Source of the DNA: Competibacteraceae bacterium UBA3908
Lineage (GTDB): Bacteria; Pseudomonadota; Gammaproteobacteria; Competibacterales; Competibacteraceae
Length of the DNA: 16,738 nt
Reading direction: 5' to 3'
Assembly (NCBI GenBank): GCA_002391525.1
Contig: DGFE01000099.1
Span: forward strand, 1 to 16,738
A program made the translations under genes and the position numbers. Below are positions 13,328 through 16,738 of this stretch, piece after piece (the first letter of the stretch is position 1; each line of letters opens with the position of its first letter). Below the pieces are notes generated by a model. The model was not told where the DNA came from and made no database searches. It saw nothing but the letters and a program-made list of their open reading frames with translations.

Positions 13328-13346
13328 CCCGTGAACCTATCACGGG
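13328..13346 (+). promoter_or_regulatory. Leader hairpin upstream of dabB
   Basis: CCCGTGA, loop ACCTA, TCACGGG form a perfect 7-bp hairpin ending 20 bases before the ATG at 13367. No T run follows, so it is not a terminator. It could affect translation or mRNA stability, or be a protein-binding dyad. Confidence 0.4.
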
Positions 13347-13366
13347 TCGGCGACGGATCAACGACC

Positions 13367-14833
13367 ATGCACATGCTCAGCCTGATTTTGTGGGCGCCAT
13401 TCTTTGGCGCGGTGCTGGTTTCCCTGTTGCCGACGGCCCAGCATCGATTCATTCGGGGGCTAGCCCTGTTCCATGCCGGGCTGGCCCTTATTTTAGCGTG
13501 GAGCCTGCTCGCCCGGTTCGACCGGAGCACGGCGGCCATCCAGTTCGCGGAGCAGGTAGTCTGGAGCTCCACCATCGGCGTCTCCTACGCGCTGGGCGTC
13601 GACGGTCTCTCCCTGCCGATGGTATTGTTGAGCACCCTGCTGGTTCCCGTGGCGCTGCTGGCTTCGGACGGGGTCAGAACCGGCGTGAAGGGCTATCACG
13701 CCTGGCTGCTGACCCTGGAGTTCGCCATGCTCGGCGTGTTCATGGCCCGGGACTGGACGCTGTTCTTCATGTTCTGGGAGCTGACCCTGATTCCGCTGTT
13801 TTTCCTTATCGACCTGTGGGGAGGCGAAAAGCGCCACGCCGCCAGCCTCAATTTCGTGCTGTATACGATGGGCGGAGCGATCTTCATTCTGATCGGTATC
13901 ATCGTGGTCTACCGGCTGACCCCGACCCAGTCCTTCGCGATGGCGGCCATCGCGCAAGCCGCGGCGGCGCTCCCTCGCGAGGAACAGATTTGGCTGCTGC
14001 TGGCGTTTCTGGTCGGCTTCGGGGTGAAAATTCCCCTGTTTCCGCTGCACGGCTGGCTGCCGCTCGCCCACGTGGAGGCACCCAGCCCGGTCAGCATCCT
14101 GCTCTCCGGCGTGCTGCTCAAGATGGGCGCCTACGGCCTGCTGCGGGTCGCGCCGATGCTGCCGGAGGCCATCCTGGCGCTGCAACCGCTGCTGGCCGGG
14201 ATCGCGCTGGTCAGCATCCTCTACGGCGGCTTGCTGGCCTGGCGGCAGAGCGATCTGAAAGCGATGATCGCTTATTCCTCGGTCAGCCATATGGGTGTGG
14301 TGGTGCTGGGTATTTCCGCCCTGAACGAAACCGGATTGCTGGGGGCGAGCTTGCAGATGGTGGCGCACGGGCTGATCGCCGGCGCGCTGTTCCTGCTGAT
14401 CGGCCTGCTCTACGAGCGCACCCACACTCGTCAGGTGGCCGATTACGGCGCGTTGGCGCGGGTGACGCCGGGTTTTACTCTATTCGTCACCCTGGCGCTG
14501 CTGGCGGGGATGGGGATACCGGGCTTGTTTGGCTTCGTCGCCGAGCTGCACGTCCTGATTGGCGGCTTCGAGCGTTGGGGCTGGCTGATGCTGCTGGCCA
14601 GTCTCGGCGTGCTGGTGAGCGCGGCCTACGCGGTGCGGACCCTCGGCCAGTTGTTCGCTGGCCCACCGCGCCCGGAACTGGCGAAACCCCAGGATTTGCA
14701 ACCGCGCGAGTGGATCGCGGCGGTTCCGCTGGCCGCGGGATTGCTGGTTCTGGGGCTGAAACCCGCCCCCGTCATCGCTCTCATGAGCGCCACGGTCGCG
14801 AACGTGAGCGCGATCCTGACCAAACTGCCGTAG
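13367..14833 (+). CDS. NuoM-like proton-channel subunit in the DabB position
   Basis: This is a 488-residue multi-helix inner-membrane protein of the proton-conducting transporter family (PF00361). It resembles complex I subunit NuoM (ND4) more than NuoL: FMFWELTLIPLFFLIDLWGG carries the NuoM-type Glu (E138), and GVKIPLFPLHGWLPLAHVEA (starting at 219) carries K221. K252 (LLKMGAYG), H334 (VAHGL) and E393 (GFVAELH) are also kept, so an ion pathway is plausible. Immediately downstream is dabA, so it probably forms the ion-driven half of a DAB inorganic carbon pump instead of complex I. The ATG at 13367 is chosen because family similarity begins there; 13373 is possible, and the longer TTG-started frame from 13307 runs through leader hairpins. 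The ribosome site is weak. Described DabB proteins are NuoL-like, which makes this partner atypical. Confidence 0.86.
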   Translation: MHMLSLILWAPFFGAVLVSLLPTAQHRFIRGLALFHAGLALILAWSLLARFDRSTAAIQFAEQVVWSSTIGVSYALGVDGLSLPMVLLSTLLVPVALLASDGVRTGVKGYHAWLLTLEFAMLGVFMARDWTLFFMFWELTLIPLFFLIDLWGGEKRHAASLNFVLYTMGGAIFILIGIIVVYRLTPTQSFAMAAIAQAAAALPREEQIWLLLAFLVGFGVKIPLFPLHGWLPLAHVEAPSPVSILLSGVLLKMGAYGLLRVAPMLPEAILALQPLLAGIALVSILYGGLLAWRQSDLKAMIAYSSVSHMGVVVLGISALNETGLLGASLQMVAHGLIAGALFLLIGLLYERTHTRQVADYGALARVTPGFTLFVTLALLAGMGIPGLFGFVAELHVLIGGFERWGWLMLLASLGVLVSAAYAVRTLGQLFAGPPRPELAKPQDLQPREWIAAVPLAAGLLVLGLKPAPVIALMSATVANVSAILTKLP

Positions 14834-14843
14834 GGGAAAGGTC

Positions 14844-16738
14844 ATGTCCGCGACGGTTACCCGGAGTGCGCCGGCCCACGCGCCGCAGCGGTCCCTGCGC
14901 GGGCCGCGCCAGATCGTCGAACAGGTCATCGCGCATCTGGATCACGTGTTGCCCGGCCAGGCGCCGATCCTGAATTTCGTCCATCACAACACGCTGCACG
15001 GTTACCAGCATCTGCCCTTCGAGCAAGCGCTGGCGGCAGCCGAACAACTCACCGGGATTCGCGCCTGGTTACCCGACGAAGAATTTCGCAGGCTGTATCG
15101 GGCCGACCGGATCACCGACGCGGATTTGGACGCGGCGTTCGCCCAGCGCCCGGAACTGGAGGCCGAAGCCGTGCTGGTTCACATGAGCGACCGGACGATC
15201 CGCCGGGGCGAAGTGCTCCGCGTATCGCTCGTCCATGGGGTCGAAGCTCTGTCCCTGAGCCAGCTTGTCTGGCAAATCGAGGAGTTCGACATCACCCGGC
15301 GCTTTCAGCCCGATGTGCCCGCGACTTCGCGTCAGCGGTTGCTGGAAGCGGCCCGACGGGAGGGCGTGACGGCAGAAGGAGAAACCCGCGCGTTGGAAAG
15401 CCTGTGGCACGCCTGTCTGGAGGGATTCCAGCTGCCCGATTTCGACCTGCATCCCGAAGAACTGGTGGATTTGCAGCTCAATCTGGCGAAGTCGCTGCTG
15501 GCGCGGTTCAGGACCGAGGATGGATCTGGAGAACGGGGACCCATCGTTCATCAGCGGATGCAGGCGGATGCCCTGGCGCTGATCGAGCGGTTGTGCGCCG
15601 AGGTGGGCGAAAGGATCACGTTGCGGGGACTGCTGCGGGTTTTGACCGGCCAGGATTTGTTCGATCAGGTCCGCCCGCTTCTGATTCGTCTGTCCGCCGC
15701 CCACCTGGACGAAGGGTTGGCCGCGTGGCCGCTGCCGGATCGAGTCGAAGGATTGTACGCGGCCTGGCGGCGCCTGGTCGGAAGCGATCCCGCCTGGACC
15801 TTCGCGGGGTTGACCGGCTGGCGCGCGACGCTGGCCCGCTGGCCCGAGGACGCGGTCGACGCCATCATCGCCGAGTTGCGACGGCTGGGCATTCCCGAGT
15901 CACGCTGGGAGGGTTATCTCACCCGCCTCGCCCTGGAACTGCCCGGCTGGTCCGGGATGATGAATTGGCGTCAACGTCATGCCGGCTATCCGGCCAATCG
16001 GGACGCACCGGTCACGCTGGCCGATTATCTCGCCCTGCGTCTGTGTCTCGACGGTCTGTGGATCGAACAGCTCTGCCGCGAGCATTGGGGCCTGGAAGGC
16101 GCGTTGCCCGCATTGCGCGCTTATTTGCTGGAACGCCCGGCGGAGGCGCTGGTGCGGCACGCCTTGTACGAGGGACGGCTGCCGGAGTATCTGGCCAGCC
16201 GGGCCAGGGCGCTGGTCGGGGGGGGAATGATCCCCTCGTTCCCGGCCTCTCTTTCGCAAGGGATCGGGACGACGAGAGCCGACTGGGATGGCCTCGCCGA
16301 CATGATCTGGACCTGGCAACACAGTCCGGTAGCGGAGCAGCCTGGAACACACACGGTCCACGACAGCGCCTGGCGGTTGTTCCGGTTGGCCCAGCATCTC
16401 GGCCTGTCCGGCGGCGAGCTGCGCGCGCTCGCCCTGGCAGATCTGGAATGCCTGCTGGCGCCGCTGGACGAGTTGCCGCCCAGCCTGCGCGGCGCGCTGT
16501 GGCAGTGCGCCTACGAGCATCACTATCGGGACGCGCTGATCAATGCGCTGGCGAACAATCACGGTCGCTGGACCGGGCGCGGGCAACGGTCACAGGCTCA
16601 GATCGTGTTTTGCATCGACGACCGGGAGGAGGGTATCCGCCGCCATCTGGAGGAACTGAACCCGCGCATCGAAACGCTGGGCGCAGCCGGGTTCTTCGGC
16701 GTGGCGATGAACTGGCGGGGATTGGACGACCGCGAAGC
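14844..16738 (+). CDS. dabA: DabA, inorganic carbon transporter subunit (DUF2309), 3' end cut by window edge
   Basis: 631 complete codons of a large DUF2309 protein. In the DAB complex, DabA is a beta-carbonic-anhydrase-like subunit that hydrates CO2 on the cytoplasmic side, driven by ion flow through its membrane partner. The family start ILNFVHHNTLHGYQHLPFEQ is at about 42-61. The zinc-site motif VFCIDDREEGIRRHLEE appears with C590 and D592, the first two of four expected ligands; the His and later Cys fall outside the window. C590 is far later than the equivalent Cys in the shorter Halothiobacillus DabA (about residue 350, from memory), so this belongs to a long-N-terminus form. The ATG lies 10 bases after the NuoM-like stop with GGGGA about 8 bases upstream, implying cotranscription. 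The product would help autotrophic or high-demand carboxylation, but no carbon-fixation gene is visible. Confidence 0.92.
   Translation, partial: MSATVTRSAPAHAPQRSLRGPRQIVEQVIAHLDHVLPGQAPILNFVHHNTLHGYQHLPFEQALAAAEQLTGIRAWLPDEEFRRLYRADRITDADLDAAFAQRPELEAEAVLVHMSDRTIRRGEVLRVSLVHGVEALSLSQLVWQIEEFDITRRFQPDVPATSRQRLLEAARREGVTAEGETRALESLWHACLEGFQLPDFDLHPEELVDLQLNLAKSLLARFRTEDGSGERGPIVHQRMQADALALIERLCAEVGERITLRGLLRVLTGQDLFDQVRPLLIRLSAAHLDEGLAAWPLPDRVEGLYAAWRRLVGSDPAWTFAGLTGWRATLARWPEDAVDAIIAELRRLGIPESRWEGYLTRLALELPGWSGMMNWRQRHAGYPANRDAPVTLADYLALRLCLDGLWIEQLCREHWGLEGALPALRAYLLERPAEALVRHALYEGRLPEYLASRARALVGGGMIPSFPASLSQGIGTTRADWDGLADMIWTWQHSPVAEQPGTHTVHDSAWRLFRLAQHLGLSGGELRALALADLECLLAPLDELPPSLRGALWQCAYEHHYRDALINALANNHGRWTGRGQRSQAQIVFCIDDREEGIRRHLEELNPRIETLGAAGFFGVAMNWRGLDDRE

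Noticed and set aside
13307..13366. TTG-started extension of the NuoM-like protein
   Set aside because: The added residues run through the leader hairpin and have no hydrophobic or family match; similarity starts at 13367.

Overview
The window looks like a chromosomal segment of a gammaproteobacterium with a moderately high-GC genome. The protein families suggest a sulfur-oxidising or Competibacter-like lineage, but this is inference: no rRNA or other taxonomic marker is present. There is no tRNA, rRNA, CRISPR array or recognisable insertion sequence.

Layout. (1) 1-3897, minus strand: a D-xylose-type sugar ABC transporter, xylF-xylG-xylH, with xylH cut by the window edge. This block is clearly lower in G+C than most of the rest. 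A strong hairpin lies between xylF and xylG, and the xylF leader contains several inverted repeats. (2) 4217-4975, minus: pyrF (orotidine 5'-phosphate decarboxylase). (3) 5084-12905, minus: one long unidirectional cluster. From its promoter-proximal end it runs: a two-zinc-ribbon, double-DUF4178 membrane protein; a 46-residue membrane miniprotein; a type III restriction-modification methyltransferase (mod); a VapB-like antitoxin; a VapC PIN-domain toxin; a broken type III restriction gene (res); and a membrane-anchored spermidine-synthase-like protein (COG4262 type). The DUF4178 and membrane SpeE-like proteins belong to a recurring but poorly characterised membrane/polyamine neighbourhood. Here a mod-vapB-vapC-res cassette sits between them. 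(4) 12906-13366: a divergent intergenic region holding a perfect head-to-head pair of DnaA boxes, a good promoter for the DUF4178 cluster and a candidate promoter/operator for the rightward operon. (5) 13367-16738, plus: a NuoM-like proton-channel subunit in the DabB position, followed by dabA (DUF2309). Together these would form a DAB-type dissolved inorganic carbon pump. dabA is cut by the window edge.

Working together: XylFGH would bring in a pentose. DabB/DabA would couple ion flux to vectorial CO2 hydration. The DUF4178/SpeE-like proteins may form an envelope-associated polyamine or stress system. The restriction module appears functionally degraded: res has lost its middle and carries a frameshift. 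The methyltransferase and the toxin-antitoxin pair remain intact, so the methyltransferase may act as an orphan modifier. Mod itself is mosaic, with an AT-rich recognition-domain segment and a palindromic repeat inserted in frame.
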